Below, one piece after another: positions 37,331-50,356 of a stretch of DNA of 64,000 nt (position 1 is its first letter; every line of letters starts with the position of its first letter). The notes under the pieces are model-generated. The model saw nothing but the letters and a program-made list of their open reading frames with translations, did not search any database and was not told the origin of the DNA. The translations under genes and the position numbers were made by a program. The stretch is from NCBI GenBank assembly GCA_013399875.1, contig VXAZ01007505.1:1191663-1255662 (forward strand), given 5' to 3'. The stretch comes from Gymnorhina tibicen (lineage: Eukaryota > Chordata > Aves > Passeriformes > Artamidae).

Positions 37331-40300
37331 GGCCTTATATAAGAGAATACAATAGGATATAAAAGACACTTCTAGTCAGACATTCCAGAAAATATTTTAG
37401 TGATGTCATTAACTGTTTTTCCTTTAAGGAAAATAACCTCACTACTCTTCAGCTGCATGTATTACTGGTAAGTTGCTTGTACTTGTTCAGTAGAAATAGT
37501 TTAAAAGAGTTCAGTTCAGCACCCATTTGAACTACATCAGTGTCCATGTAAATAAACTGTATGACTGTCTTTCATTTAAACGGGTGCCTTTTTGGTTGAA
37601 TGGACAGTGCACAAGTTGTGAGTTGATAATGGAAACATATCTCTCCAATATTTAATAATAGCTCTGGAAAGATAGTTTCTTTTGCAAATCAGAAATGTTT
37701 TGACATAGTGTGTTCTCTTGGGTGCTGTTAGTTTGTAACAAAGCTGAGGGTTTCAGGTAACTGGTCATAATTAGAATGTGAGTACACGATTCACATGCTG
37801 TTAATTAAAGTTGCTAATAACTCTCGAAGTTTTTTTGTGTAACTGGCAGCTACCTGGGAGCTCAGTACACGATAGTCTGCACCTGTAAATGTGATGCAGA
37901 TGTCACGTGACTCAGAAGACCATCTGGTGAGGGGCAAATCCAACCTTCCCCAACACAGAATGGAGAGCACTGGGAAAACAATGTTCCAGCCTGGAAAGAA
38001 GACCCTCCATCCCTCTTTCTTTTCCCTTTTCTAAACACCAAGATTTTCCCTGAAAGCGAGTACTAAGGAAGGTTTTACTAGCACACTAAACAACACATAA
38101 AAAAAAGATGAACAAGAAATACAAGAGTTGTGAAATGATGCAGCATCACAGGCCTGTCTACAGAATCGCAAATTAGAGAAATAAGCAAACTTGAGAAGAC
38201 CAGAAAGTATTCATTAACTGATAAATTTTAATCCTGAGTAGAACTTCTATTTTCCGTAATATTCCATGGTTTATTGCACAAAATCCAAATTGAGAAAATT
38301 AGCAAGGATCAATCTTTCCTTCATTATACCCCAGATTTGACTGTTGTGGGAATTCAGGGTGTGTAAGACAAACTCAACTGAAGAAACATAAGGTGATTAA
38401 AAATCAGACAAATTCAATCCTTTTTGTTTAAGGCAGATATTATAGTGCACTTTCATACATAACAAAGCAGCTCATGGAGAACATATATGACCAGCTGAGT
38501 ACTGAAAAACAAGTAAGTGGGAAAATATTACAGAAAAAGGATAACCAATGCCAGTTCCTAATACTTACGTGAAAGTCTACTGTGTGTTATTAAGTAGTAA
38601 GTAGTGATGACTAGAAGGTAGTCCAACATCTCACCTTGTATAGCGAAGACAGAACAAAAAACTTGCCTACTAAATCTGGATGATCCTAAAATACTCTCTT
38701 CCACAAAGAAGTAAAGTTGAGCCTTAGAAAAGATCAGCTAAGAGTGGAAATAAGGCCAGTAATTAAGTGAAAAAATAACAGAGTATTAATATGAGAGAAG
38801 GTAAGACAAATACAGAGTTACTAGGTGAAGGAACACATTTCTTTCTTCCTTCTGCTTCTCATGCAAGCAAAACACTATCCAACACTCACCCACTTCTGAT
38901 TGCAGTAGGGTGTTTATTCAGAGAAGCCTAAATCTCTGCCCTATATCTGAATTTCCTGTTAATGCCTTTAGTGGACATTAATATTGCACTGCTTTCATCT
39001 AGATGTACACTTTGAAAATGGCTGAGCCAGACAAATGCTTCTCTTTGTGAATACCTTAGGATCTACATCTGGGCAAGCAGACAGTCACTACCATGTTTTG
39101 CTCCATAAAAGCAAAGCCTGCATTTTGTTACCTTTGAGGAGGTCTACTCAACCTATTTGTTATACCATCTCAGAAAGTGATAAAAAGTTCATTTGCCTAT
39201 TGGATTCTCATTTAATTGAATGATTAAATGGTATTTTTTCTTATTGCCTGGATTCCAATTTGCCTTCTCTTTCTCTAGATTTAGGCATGCTTATCCCTTT
39301 TATTGTTTCTCCTAATGGCTTATTTCCTTCTGGTAGGTATTTCATCACTCCCCCAGTACAGCTGTGTTAGTATATTTATGGAGATATATGGAAAGCCGTA
39401 CTGGATTTCGAAAAGATTCTCTTTGGATTTTTGGAGATAGCGTCCTTTTGGTAGTGAGGTATCTACTGACAGGAGTTAATGAGTTGTTATAAAAAACACT
39501 AACATACAACATGATTTCAACAGAAATTAAGTGCTTGACGACTTTTGAGAAATCTCAGAAATCACAGATAACTGATAGACTGCTGGTGCTAAATGCTCTC
39601 TACCTGACCAAGACACTGGAAAAGTGTTTCATTCCAGTGAGGTCAGCAGAGATTATTAACTGTGTTTCTTCAAGCAAATTTCTGGGATGTGGCAACCCCA
39701 ACCCTACTTCTCTCTGGTCAGCATAGGTATTTGGAGGACAGGAGGGCTCTGACACTCTTGCACTGCTGCTGTCTTGCTCTCCTCTGCACCTGAAAACCTC
39801 CTGGCCACCCTATCCCTGCAGTTCTGACCACTGGCTGAATCTTATTTGGCAGAGGAATATCAATTGGCAGAAGACTATCAATAAGCAAATAACTATACAG
39901 ACTAACAATAAAGATTTCAATGAAAACTAAACCCCCCAACAAATTCAAAATATAATACAAAATGCTATGTTTTGCTACAACATAGTATTTGAGAAGCAAG
40001 GGCAAGGAAAGAGAAAACAGCTACCTGTGTATATTCAGCTGAGGTAAATCACAACTGCTTTCTTAAACAAACTGAGTTACAACAATTTATAACAGGAATT
40101 TGACCCCTACATTGAATAAGATTACTGAGACATTTGGATTTCCTGTTCCTTCCTGATTACAGAAAATGAAGAGAAAAGTAGCTGTGCAAAAGACCTGAAA
40201 ACTGCATCCACCTGTAAGTAATTGACCTTATGATAAAATCTGCCATGGCCCTTTGCTGCAGAGAAGGAAAGTGTTCAGCATCTTCAGGCAGCTTGAGGAA

Positions 40301-43300
40301 ATCCTTTCTGACCAGCAAACTATTGATTCTGAAAAATGCTATATTCGATCATAAATCTTGAGCAATGCAGCATAGATCAGTGACAAAATATTAACCACTC
40401 TAAAGTGCTTTTAAAGATTCTCAGACTGAAATAAAGAAAAGTATGTTGTACACTTATCTGTAATACATATTTTTCTTTCTTGCATTTGCATACCTTGCTT
40501 ATTTTTTCTTTCAGAAAATTACATCTATGGTAGCACACAAAAACCTCCCATCTGCAATCCCATATGTAGGCTGCATAAAAAAGTGATGAGGTAGGAACTT
40601 GTCTGTCAGAGAAAGTAGATTTATCATTTTTTTTAATTACTTCTGTGTTGTCAATTGAATTAATTAATCCAGGTCAAACAGTGTGCTTCTTCCCTGATTA
40701 TCTCAAGTTATCACCTAGCAGTAGGTGATGGTTCTAATTAGAATATATTGAAAACTTAGCAGAAACCAAAGTTTTGGGGATTTCTATTTTGTCAAGTCCA
40801 AAACATTCAAAATACCTTATATACGAGGCTTCCCAGCACTTCCAAATTGGCATTGCCTGAATGATTGATCGCTCTTTCCTGTGCTCAGGTGTTGTGTGTT
40901 TGAAGTGCCATCAATCCCATGGCAGTCCAACGGCTGGCGTGTTGCATATCTGGAAGATCCTTTCCCCTGGGATTTGCTTGTGAGGGCAGACCTAAAGACC
41001 TTTCCTCATGGCCTGCACTTCTCAGGAGATTGTAACACATAAACTATCACTCTGGTCCATTTTTCACAGAGGGCTAAATGGACAATGGGCTGAAAACTAG
41101 ACCTGTTTCCAGGTACCTCAGAACAAGAAACCACTTAACAGGGAAAAGTCATCTGAAGGATTTTGTGCTTTTAATACCTTTAAGGTCTGACAATAACATG
41201 GCAAAAGGTGCCTTAGGCTTCCTAAATTCAAACATACACTGGCTGAGAAGATAGTTTCTTCAACTCCTATTATTCTGAATCCGGAATTATTTTCAGATGG
41301 AGCTATTTAACCTACCAGAATGAATTTCTTAAAATCAGCCTTTTTCACTATCTCTCACAAGTACTTACTGTGGTTACTTACTTTCTTACAGAAAATTGCA
41401 ATCTTATTTAATTTTGGCTAAGAAACATGGATTGAAACATTAAGGGAATGTTCATAGAGTGGACAATTTCGCTCCAGTCTTACATGAGCTTCTCATTCTC
41501 TTTTTCCATTATCTTCTCACCCACAGAAATTAGAGAGAATTCCTTAGAACTGTAGCTTCATATCCTGATTGTTTATATTTTAAAAAATCATCCATAATTT
41601 TGTTTGTCTGCTCTATCTTAAACTGTGAGAGAATAGCTTAGTATGAAATGTTTACAATGGGGTTAGAGGTACTTATGGTCCTGTTTTTTTCAAGTGACCT
41701 AATGAACACTCTGTGTAGACTAGAGCTGCCTGGTTAGTGCTGTCAAAGGGAGAAATGTGTATCTGTCTTCATTCACTCTTCAATCCATTTCCTGAAAACA
41801 GGGAATTTAGATTCTCACAAAAGAATCTAAATAACTCTGAATTTTTAAAATTTTTTACGCCTTGTAAATTTGCCTCAGAGACAAGCCCCATTTCTCTGCA
41901 AGGCCAGTTTGAAATCCTGGTGAGTATGTTAAATCCCCTCTGTTATTATTAATGCTCCAAGTCTTCAGATATGTAAAAATTCAGGGATATTGTCCAGAGG
42001 AGAATTTTTCTGGAAGCATTAACAACCTAATTACCACCGATGATGGTAGGCAGAGGAGAACAGGAAAACTACAAATAAAGAGCTAAGACACAAACTGGTA
42101 GCAGAGAGATGCTTTATGGGAGATCTGTAAGCTATTCTGTTTGTAATATATTTCTTGTTTGTTAGTATTATTCTTTTTTCTGCAGAAGGTCAGGTAGTTA
42201 ATCGAAAACTACAAAGGACAGACAGCTCTGTAGCAGAGGTCAGTAACAGAAAGTTTGCTGACTTCTGAGCAGGAACTGAAGGTTTTGTCCTGAATAGTAA
42301 CGTGTAACTTTTGTCCTTGAATAATAATTACAACTGGTCAGAAATACCAGTTGTTGCTAGATGAAAATAGAAGCTCAGCATTATTTATGGATCTACACTT
42401 CTCAAGTAAATAGACTTCCCCTAATTTGCAACTCTAAAAATGCATTTAAACCTATTTTTAAATGGCTTCTGTAAACACAGGGCAGAGTTGATCAGGCAGT
42501 TTTTGACAAGATTTATTTTTCTTGAAAGGTGCTGTTTCATTTAAGCTGAATCATCAATGGGGCTGAACAGCTTTTGAAGAGGCATTCAGTGAGATTTTTG
42601 AATAATAAAATTTTGACCAATGTTTTGGTACAATTACATTTTGAGAATATGGGTTCCAAATATTTTGTTTTAACCTGAAAATTCCAAAGCCCAAAGTTTG
42701 CTGTGAAGAAGAGCCTACATCTTCTGTCCAGCACGGAACTGGTGAGAATACACCACAGAACTCTGCAGATTCCTCAGCTGCCTGCAGTTTTCTCAGCAGT
42801 TTTACTACAGAGTTATATGAGCTGCATTTTAATTGCTTTCTAGGTTAATACATACAATAACAAACTGCGGTATCCTGTTTAAGGTCTGCAGAAGTTCTTG
42901 TTGAGAACTGTGCTAAGCAGAATAGAAATGCAACAAGAAAATGAACAAAAATTTCCCTGTAGATAATGCAATATTTTCACCTGGCTTTCTATTAGTTCTC
43001 ATGGATTATAAGTAATTTTGGAATGATAGTCATAATTTTCTATTGTTGCAATTTGGTTTTCTTTTTTGTCTTCCTTTCCTTTGTTTTCCCAATGGGAGCT
43101 CATATTATCCACCCTTTCCATAGAGCTCAGACAGGTTATGACAATCCAGCTCAGAAAAACACAATTACTGTGTCATTAACAAATCTTACAGTAACACATA
43201 CTGTACAGAAATGTGGAAAGTTACACAGTTCAAACATATAATAAATACAATATATTTCACATATAATAAATTAACATAATTGCCAAAAAGCAAAAACAGT

Positions 43301-44342
43301 AAAATTGAAGAATGCTATTTACATTTCTGACTATGCATTTCGGGCTTTTATATTAAGATAGACGTAAAAGCAGAGGGGAAAATATGCTTGATGAAGTTCC
43401 TTGCTTTGTATTCTTTTACGTTGCTTTGATTTGTGAATTAAGGCCACAAGTCAGGCAGACTGGTACATGCTGCTAGTGGGAATTTTTGAAACAATTTCAC
43501 TAGTAATGATTTTCTATATCATAGTGGATTGTGTGAAAACGAGTTATTTTATTCGCTATGCATGCTCCCTTACTCATGTTCTATGCTATTTGAATGCTTC
43601 CAAAGTGGCCACTGCCTGGGCTTTTAGTTCAAACAAAATATAATACTCCAGTATTCAACAAGCAAGAGAACCGAGCTCCTGTTTCATGCCTAGAACAAGC
43701 TCCCACATACTAAATCCAAGGGTCAAAGAGTGAGGTGAGAAAATTAATAAACTACTACTGTGTTTTTTGTACTAATGAAAGCTTAGTTACTATTATGTAT
43801 TTTTCCAATCATTACCCAATGCATGCGTTGATAATTTAAACTTTTAGAGGTCCTATTACACAAGAATAATATAGAAAACAGAAAGGAAAGGAAAATAGAG
43901 AAAGGATAAGATTTAATCTACATTAATTTACACATCTAAAATGTAAACATCTAAGCCTGAACTATTTTCCCTAAACTCTTTATAGTCATTGAGGAGAAAT
44001 AGGCAGAGACAGATTTGTGTCACGTTCAGATAGTGATGAAAAGACAGGTCACATGAATCACCCTGTTGCTCACTTCTTGCTATACGGAAAAGCTGAAATG
44101 ACCCCCTCAGACTGAAAAGACCAACTTTTAGACATTTATACTTAGATTAGATTACTCTTACCCCAGCTAGCCAGAAGGTTTGTTGAAGCAATAGTTCACA
44201 AGGGAAAGGCACATTTCCTTCAGTTGAGCCTTTTTTCTTTTGAAACTTCTCTTTACCCTAGATACTTTAATTTTACAGTTGACTTAGTAAATGTTTTGGG
44301 ATGAATTAGTATGTCTGTGACTACTAAATTAATGTTGCGTGC

Positions 44343-44356
44343 TATCATGCATGATA
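44343..44356. other. Perfect 14-bp palindrome
   Basis: TATCATGCATGATA equals its own reverse complement. It contains an ATGCAT core of the kind bound by some homeodomain/POU dimers, but no function can be inferred from the sequence alone. Confidence 0.6.
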
Positions 44357-47300
44357 CCCACTCACAAAGCTGAAGAGTTAGCTTGACTTAGCACACTTGC
44401 ATTACGCCACTTGTGGCAACTTAGTTTCCGTAAGTGTAGCTGTACAGAGAGGCTTTCAAACGATCTGTGACTGTTTGGTTACCAAAGCGGTCAGGGGAGC
44501 AGGGTGACTTCAGTTAGTTAATGAACTGTTCTTGCTTAAGTTTCTGTGCCACCCTTGCATTACTATTTGACTAAAGCCCTTCTGTAACCTCTCCTGAAGC
44601 CTCAAAGCTATAGACCATTATGCAAAAATTACACTGGGGCAAAGCACATATTTAAAGCTCAAGAAAGTTGTCACACATGCATTTATTTCCCCATCTCTGC
44701 CATAGTCAAACTCCCACCAGACAGTTCACTGGGACAATAGCATCTCCTGTGTAAGTCTTGTCAGTCTGCAAAAGCTTTCAGAGAAATTTCTCTGTATTCT
44801 ATCACCTCCTGTGTTAGAGTTCAGCAAATATATCTCACTATAAAAAACTCCAGAAAGTTCTTTTTTCTGAAAAGGTGCTTTGAAGTCTGAAAGCTTGTCT
44901 GTATTTTCTAAATATATCAGCTTTCTATACACCTTGTCTTATGTCTTCACAGATTCTACTTCACTGGTAGTATTGCAACCCTTACCGCAAATCTCATAAT
45001 TCATCTTCGTTCTTTTTAAGGAACAGGAAAATTAATCCTTCCATTGGCATTAAGAAGACTTCACAGTGCAAAATTAATCTCACATTAAGAAACCTGAATT
45101 TGTTTCCTGAAACTTTCATTCTTGCTTACTGAAATAAAATTGTTCTGTAAGTGCACTTCAGTCTGTGCTGATTTGCGTGAGAGTGAACAATATCCCCTCA
45201 ATGCACAGCAAAACAGCTCATGGCAGCAGACTGACATGTTATGTGTCTCCAGGCAAAATAAGTCTTATGACAGATCTAAAAGTTCAGTACATAATTCAAG
45301 ACATTACTGTAAGTATAGTAAATAAGCTATTAAAGGAAATTCCACACTTATCACTTACTTAAACTCTTAATACAGTTTAGCAATTAATACATTCATTCTA
45401 TTCTACTGCTCAGTGGTTACAGCTACAGCACATTTCTCTGAAAACAGAATAAGCAGAGATAGCAATCAAGCTGACCCAATCGGAGCAACTTGGGTTTTAT
45501 TGTTGTGGCTTTTTTACCCTCAAGAGATTACAGCCTCTTAAGAAGAGAAAGAGCTTCATGATGTCCTTTAGGACAAATCCCAAAGGATTTGATCTTTCAC
45601 TCAGCCAATGGGTCACAGATTAGCACAGTAAACATTTTCCTGGTTTTTAGGGTTTTCAGTTTTATTGATGGCTGAGGCTGTCTTCTCAGGATTGCTTCAC
45701 TTGTATGGATCAATTTATTCTGAGAAGCCACGCTGGATACACTCCTTTTTCTGTGCTCAGCTGACAGCTGCAGAACTCTGGCTGAGGCTGGAGGGGTTCC
45801 AGCATGCTGCGCTCCACACACCACTCACACCAGACAGGACTGCACGAATCACTGAATCACAAGGTGAACCTGAGCATGTTCCTTTTAAAGCTTGAAAGGT
45901 CCATATTTCCTAAGTGTGAGGCTATTTGTTTAATAATATATTTGGTTTATCTCTGTTTTCGCACATCTCCTGATAGCTGCCTGACGAGTTTCTAAGGGAA
46001 ATGAAGCCCAGGCTCGTTACAAAGGTTGTGAACTACAAAGAATTATTAACAAGAGTCAGCTGAGTCTGGAGCCTATGATTGCCTGACTTTCGGCCTGCAG
46101 CATGTTCCTGTGAGACAAACAGTGCTCTGTGGGAGTACAACGAGTGACCTTCTACCTGGGATATGAGGAGGCATGACAGATGCTCAGGTGCCATGTGTTA
46201 TTTGTGACACATGGCAGCTCTGACTGCCTTTCACTTGCCAGCAAGATGGCAAGACCTAGAAAAACAAGGAGCCTCACAGCTTTTGGGCCTGATCCAGTTG
46301 TAGAGCTGAGTCTGAAGGAATAACTTTCTTTCACCAGCTCAGTTCCTGACCCTAATTTTCTTTTACTTTCTACTTCTGGAGAAAGCACAGAGGAGCAGGC
46401 ATTCCTCCTCTTTCCTTCACATTGCCAAGCCCTTCTAAGGTTCATTTCTCTGGCCATGGATCCTATTTCTCCAACACTTGCCATAATAACTCACTTTATG
46501 CCTGCCTTTCCCTTCTTCAGTCTTGCAGGTCTGTTTAGGCATGCAATGTTTCTTTGTGCTAAGATTAATTTTACCCTATTCATCATAACCCCATTAGCAA
46601 CCTGCAGCTGCAGGAACAGGCATCTGATGCCCCTGTCTTTCCTGGGGGACAAGAGGAAAGGTTACTCAAGCACCAAGCACAGCCCCAGGAATGTGCACAG
46701 GAGGCTCAGAGCCCTGGACCAGTGTGAGGCACATTTTCTTTCTTTCCTTAGAGGCTAATAATAACTTTACTTGTGTGAGGGAGGCCAGAAAACAGAAGCA
46801 GCCTGGAAAAGCTCCAAATTGCTGTTGCCACTGGGTAAGTGGGAGAGGATATGGAGAAAAAAGAGAGCCCTTTAACCTAGGCTCTGGCACTGCCAATGTC
46901 AGATCTCCTTGTCTCACTCAACGGGATTACTAAAGGTAGTAAAAAAAGTTCTTTCCTTTTTTCTTAGATGTTGAGGAGGAAATTCAACTGAATTAAATCC
47001 ATCCCATCTAGTTGATTATTGTTCATTACACCATGACTCTGTGTGTTCCATCCCCCGCACCAGATTCCACAATCCTTTTCCATTCATTTTTTAGAAAACT
47101 TTTTAAAGTTGCCTTTGGACCTCAGCAAATGTTCTATTTTTGCAAAAGTACATGTGACTAAAGCCAGCATCTGCAGCACAGGTATTTACAGATGTTGCAA
47201 TGGTGGCCTAGAGTACCCTGGTCCTGGAAAAGCCTGAGAAACCTCTCATATGTTTTTATAGAAGAAATAAACTTTTTCTTGTATACGTAAATCAAATTCA

Positions 47301-48935
47301 AATATAAACCACTGAGAGCTTTGTTGGCCTTGAACTAATACATCCAGGGTTCATATACTCCAGTACTATATAAATAAGAACACAATTTGAATGTCCTATT
47401 TTGACTGCAATGGCCTTCAAACATGCAAGCAGTACTTGTGAAGAATGTGCCTGACATTCAAGTCTGTTAAGATTCCTGGATAAAACTTTCCTTTATTTTC
47501 TTTTCCCAAATTCTGCTCCTCATCAACTTTTCGATGCAGTTTTCTCTTTTTTTCCCCGTTCTCTTCTGAGGATGCAAAATAGGGTTTGTGACATGCTTTG
47601 GAGCTTTGAGGTGCAATGTATCATTGTTCAAATCTACTGAAAGGAAAGCAACATTAAATGAATGTTCATGTTGGAACTTAGTGAAATTAAAATGAAGCAA
47701 TAAGTAAGGAGAAAATAATGCAAAAATGTATTTTACCTAGGAAGATATAGTAATATCATTTCTGGGGGAGGGGGAAGTTTCTAGCTAAAAGAAAGAGACA
47801 GATAGCAACTCCTGTTGGTGGGTAATCCTTACAGTCTTTGCTGAGACAAACCATAGCTCTGTTTAATAGGAGGGAGGCACCATACAAAAGCAGTAGGTTG
47901 GTTCATAGTTATGCATGCTTGATTTACTACAGGTCACAGATCACGCTGTGTGCAGGACCATGTCCTTGAAAGGGCAAATAAATTCAGTAAGTTTTCTGAT
48001 TTTACTCCTGTGTAGCAAACTATTAGCTGGAGTGAGAGATTTTGAGTGCATCTGTACTTCCTTAGGGAGAAATCTGAATTCCATTTTAACTGCTTCAGGG
48101 TAATCAATAGAGGAGGAAGAAATGAAGGCTTTCAATGTCTCTCTGGTTTTGATATATTGGCATGTTTAAGAAAGAAAAATCTAAATCATAATGGAGTTTT
48201 ATTTTTTCATGTAAAATATGAATCACTTGAGGATGATACTTAGAACTCAAAATTCACTAGAAGTTAGAAATGTCTGCTCACTTATAATATAAAAATATAC
48301 TATTTTTCACCAATATATTTAGAATTCTGAACAAATAAAAAGTAGCCTTTATAGTACAATTCTAAACATGCAATGGAAGAAACAATTTGAAAAGTTGTGA
48401 TGGCCTTCCCTGCTGTGAGAGCAAGGCAAGCACACTATTCAAATAATGGTTAAAACCCCTTCCCGACCACTATTTTTCAGGTGTTGAATTCTCTTCACAG
48501 ACCTAGAAATGTAAAATTAGGTTGGAAATTCCACTAAGTAGCAAGCACTGAAAAGTACTCACCCTGAAACCTCAAATCTGAACGGCCTTTGAGAAAATAT
48601 AGGCCACCCCTAGGACTCAGGAAATTACAGTGATTAAGCCATTATGTTTATTGACTTTCATTTGATTTTTGTTCATCCTGAATGTGCTGCTTTTGGTCAG
48701 GGTAACTTGGGGGCACACCATATTTGGGTCCAGGAAAGGAAACACTTGTCTATACTGCACATTAAATAAAAGCAATATAGGAGAACTATGTTAAGCAGTT
48801 GCAAGTCTGGAATACTCTTCATCTGAGCTAAATTGAAAGCTAATGCACAGGCAAAGGTAGAGTAGACTAAACCATATATACCTTCTACCTGGCATATCCT
48901 GCAATTTCTACAGAGGAAGTACAGGGGAAAGCACA

Positions 48936-49035
48936 TGGTGTGACTCTTGGGGTGCCCTGTGCATGGACAGGAGTTGGACTGGATGATCCTGGTGGGTCCC
49001 TTCCAACTCAGCATATTCTCTGATTCTATGATTTC
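48936..49035 (+). mobile_element. CR1 LINE 3' end (short, 5'-truncated)
   Basis: The segment shows the 3' untranslated signature of one avian CR1 subfamily: GTGTGACTCTTGGGGTGCCC, then GGAGTTGGACTGGATGATCC, GGTGGGTCCCTTCCAACTCA and a closing TCTGATTCTATGATTTC. It differs from the tail at 20150-20268 (GATCCTGGTGGGTCCC against GATCTTAGAGGTCTTT), so the two belong to different CR1 subfamilies. It is non-coding and 5'-truncated. Confidence 0.88.
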
Positions 49036-49765
49036 ATTGCCTATATTAAGAACATAAGGGACAAGTTCACATATTTATCTTTGAAGGGGATATCAGGTCA
49101 TGCTCAATATCACTCAGCAGGAAGTGTTCTCTATAAGCTCATTGGTTTTTTCTGGTTGGAAGATGACTGTTTTGAGGTCTTTTACTTCATGTATGTGGTC
49201 TGGGCTTAACTGACGCTTCAGTGAAGAGTTTCTTCAGCAATTGCTTTGCTTCCTCTCTGTGAAATGAGGATTTCTCACTTCTGTTAGCCCAAACTATTGA
49301 GAATGGAAGACAAGATTTTTCTCCCAAGTAGACAAAAAAACCCTAGAACTGAACTGCAGTCCATGTCAGCACATACATAACAACAATAGTTTTGTTTACT
49401 ATGTGCTGGCTGCTCTCAATAGGTGTCCCTGGAGACACAGGGTAATACACCCTAGTATGTATTTAGGCTGTTTCAAATGATCTGCATATGGGGTGAAGTA
49501 GGAGGAAAAAAAATAGACATTGACTTGTTAACAATCACTTTTAATTTTGACCCATGAAACTGTAAGGGTAGATCCTGTGCCCAGAGTACAGTGTGGCTGG
49601 GCTCCCAGCACTCCACCATGGTGCCTTTTAGGCACATGACTGATCTCAATCATCTTTTGTGTGAAAGCTCAGAAGTGTAGCAAATATATAGCACACATTT
49701 ATGTTATACTTCATCCCTATTCTTTTTTCTTCCCAGAACATCTGTTCACTGCTGGCCAAAGCCCC
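49036..49765. other. Non-coding stretch, no gene seen
   Basis: Lies between a CR1 tail and an LTR. A stretch near 49247-49285 (TTCCTCTCTGTGAAATGAGG) weakly recalls a MIR/L2 motif but is too isolated to call. Nothing else is recognised. Confidence 0.6.
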
Positions 49766-49771
49766 AAAGGG
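49766..49771. repeat. Putative target-site duplication, left copy (AAAGGG)
   Basis: AAAGGG directly borders the inferred LTR and recurs exactly at 50351-50356. Six bp is the usual duplication length for ERVK/alpha-beta-type elements. A second AAAGGG at 49814-49819 inside the element weakens the argument slightly. Confidence 0.5.
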
Positions 49772-50350
49772 TATCTCCGTGTGGGTGTTTGATGGAGAAG
49801 CTACTGCTTGTTCCAAAGGGAACTTTTAGCTAAAGAACCCCCCGTGGTGCTCCTTGGCACACTCCAAGCCAGCTCTCTCACCCATGCGATGGAAACACGC
49901 AGCCACGCTCACACGGAGCTGGCCAGATCAGGCACCACTAGGAGCAAAGAGTCAGAGGCAGCCCTCGCATGGAGTACCGAAATTTATTTACCCATCCACT
50001 GCGGAAGGGTCCAAGGACGAGCAGACGGAGCTTCCACTCAGGACACACTTAAAAGGGGTACAGAAGGGAGGCGGGGTAATACAACAACAGCCAATGGGGA
50101 GAAGGAAGGGGCGGAGTGGGGGCTGGATTACATCCTCTTAAGGGATACAAGGGGCGTGTGGCTGCTGGCCAATCAGACAGACCAAATCTCCATAGGGTCA
50201 CAGGATCTCCACAGGGTCGGTGGGGGAGGCCTTTCTCACTGAGACAAGGGGGAGTCTTACACTTTAGAGCCAGCCCACCAGCGAGTCCCCTCTGCACCTG
50301 GGCTCTTTGGCTCCCCAGCCACCACAGCTGCTGGTTCCGCCGATACAACA
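49772..50350 (-). mobile_element. Solo endogenous retrovirus LTR, reverse orientation (ERVK-like)
   Basis: Read on the minus strand the element starts TGTTGTATCGGCGGAACC at 50350. It passes a U3 with CCAAT-type boxes (plus-strand CCAATCAG near 50169 and CCAATGGG near 50092) and GC boxes (plus strand GGGGCGGAG, GGAGGCGGGG). It then shows a TTTTAAG TATA-like element (about 50050) and an AATAAA poly-A signal (plus-strand 49983-49988), and ends near 49772. The flanking AAAGGG copies fit a 6-bp duplication. The 3' terminal dinucleotide would then be TA rather than CA, explicable by one C-to-T change; otherwise the end is misplaced. No internal retroviral genes adjoin it, so it is a solo LTR. Open frames of 80-144 codons in this GC-rich block are spurious. 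Confidence 0.7.
49983..49988 (-). promoter_or_regulatory. LTR polyadenylation signal AATAAA
   Basis: TTTATT on the plus strand is AATAAA on the minus strand, about 60 bp downstream (minus direction) of the TATA-like TTTTAAG. Such a compact R region is usual for ERVK-type LTRs. Confidence 0.5.
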
Positions 50351-50356
50351 AAAGGG
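50351..50356. repeat. Putative target-site duplication, right copy (AAAGGG)
   Basis: An exact match to 49766-49771, adjoining the LTR's TG terminus (minus strand). Confidence 0.5.

Larger units (their letters stand above)
34236..48935. other. Long non-coding stretch, no gene seen
   Basis: Almost 15 kb without a recognisable exon, RNA gene or well-defined transposon. Open frames (for example 114 codons, minus strand 35643-35987; 110 codons, minus strand 46152-46484) have no domain and overlap others on the opposite strand. Simple repeats include a TG/TA patch at 36063-36098 and a 16-base A run at 37315-37330. Around 44320-44480 is non-repetitive sequence with a perfect 14-bp palindrome. A weak inverted CR1-like tail near 45846-45900 was considered and not accepted. 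Confidence 0.6.

Noticed and set aside
45846..45900. Possible minus-strand CR1 3' tail (GAATCACTGAATCACAAGGT)
   Set aside because: It begins like an inverted octamer repeat but the following sequence does not keep the GGTTGGAAGGGACC-type continuation.
49247..49285. Second MIR/L2-like motif (CCTCTCTGTGAAATGAGGAT)
   Set aside because: Only the tail motif is present, without the preceding core; chance is likely.
49808..50242. 144-codon GC-rich open frame
   Set aside because: It lies inside the minus-strand LTR and is antisense to it, with no domain. GC-rich LTRs have few stop codons.
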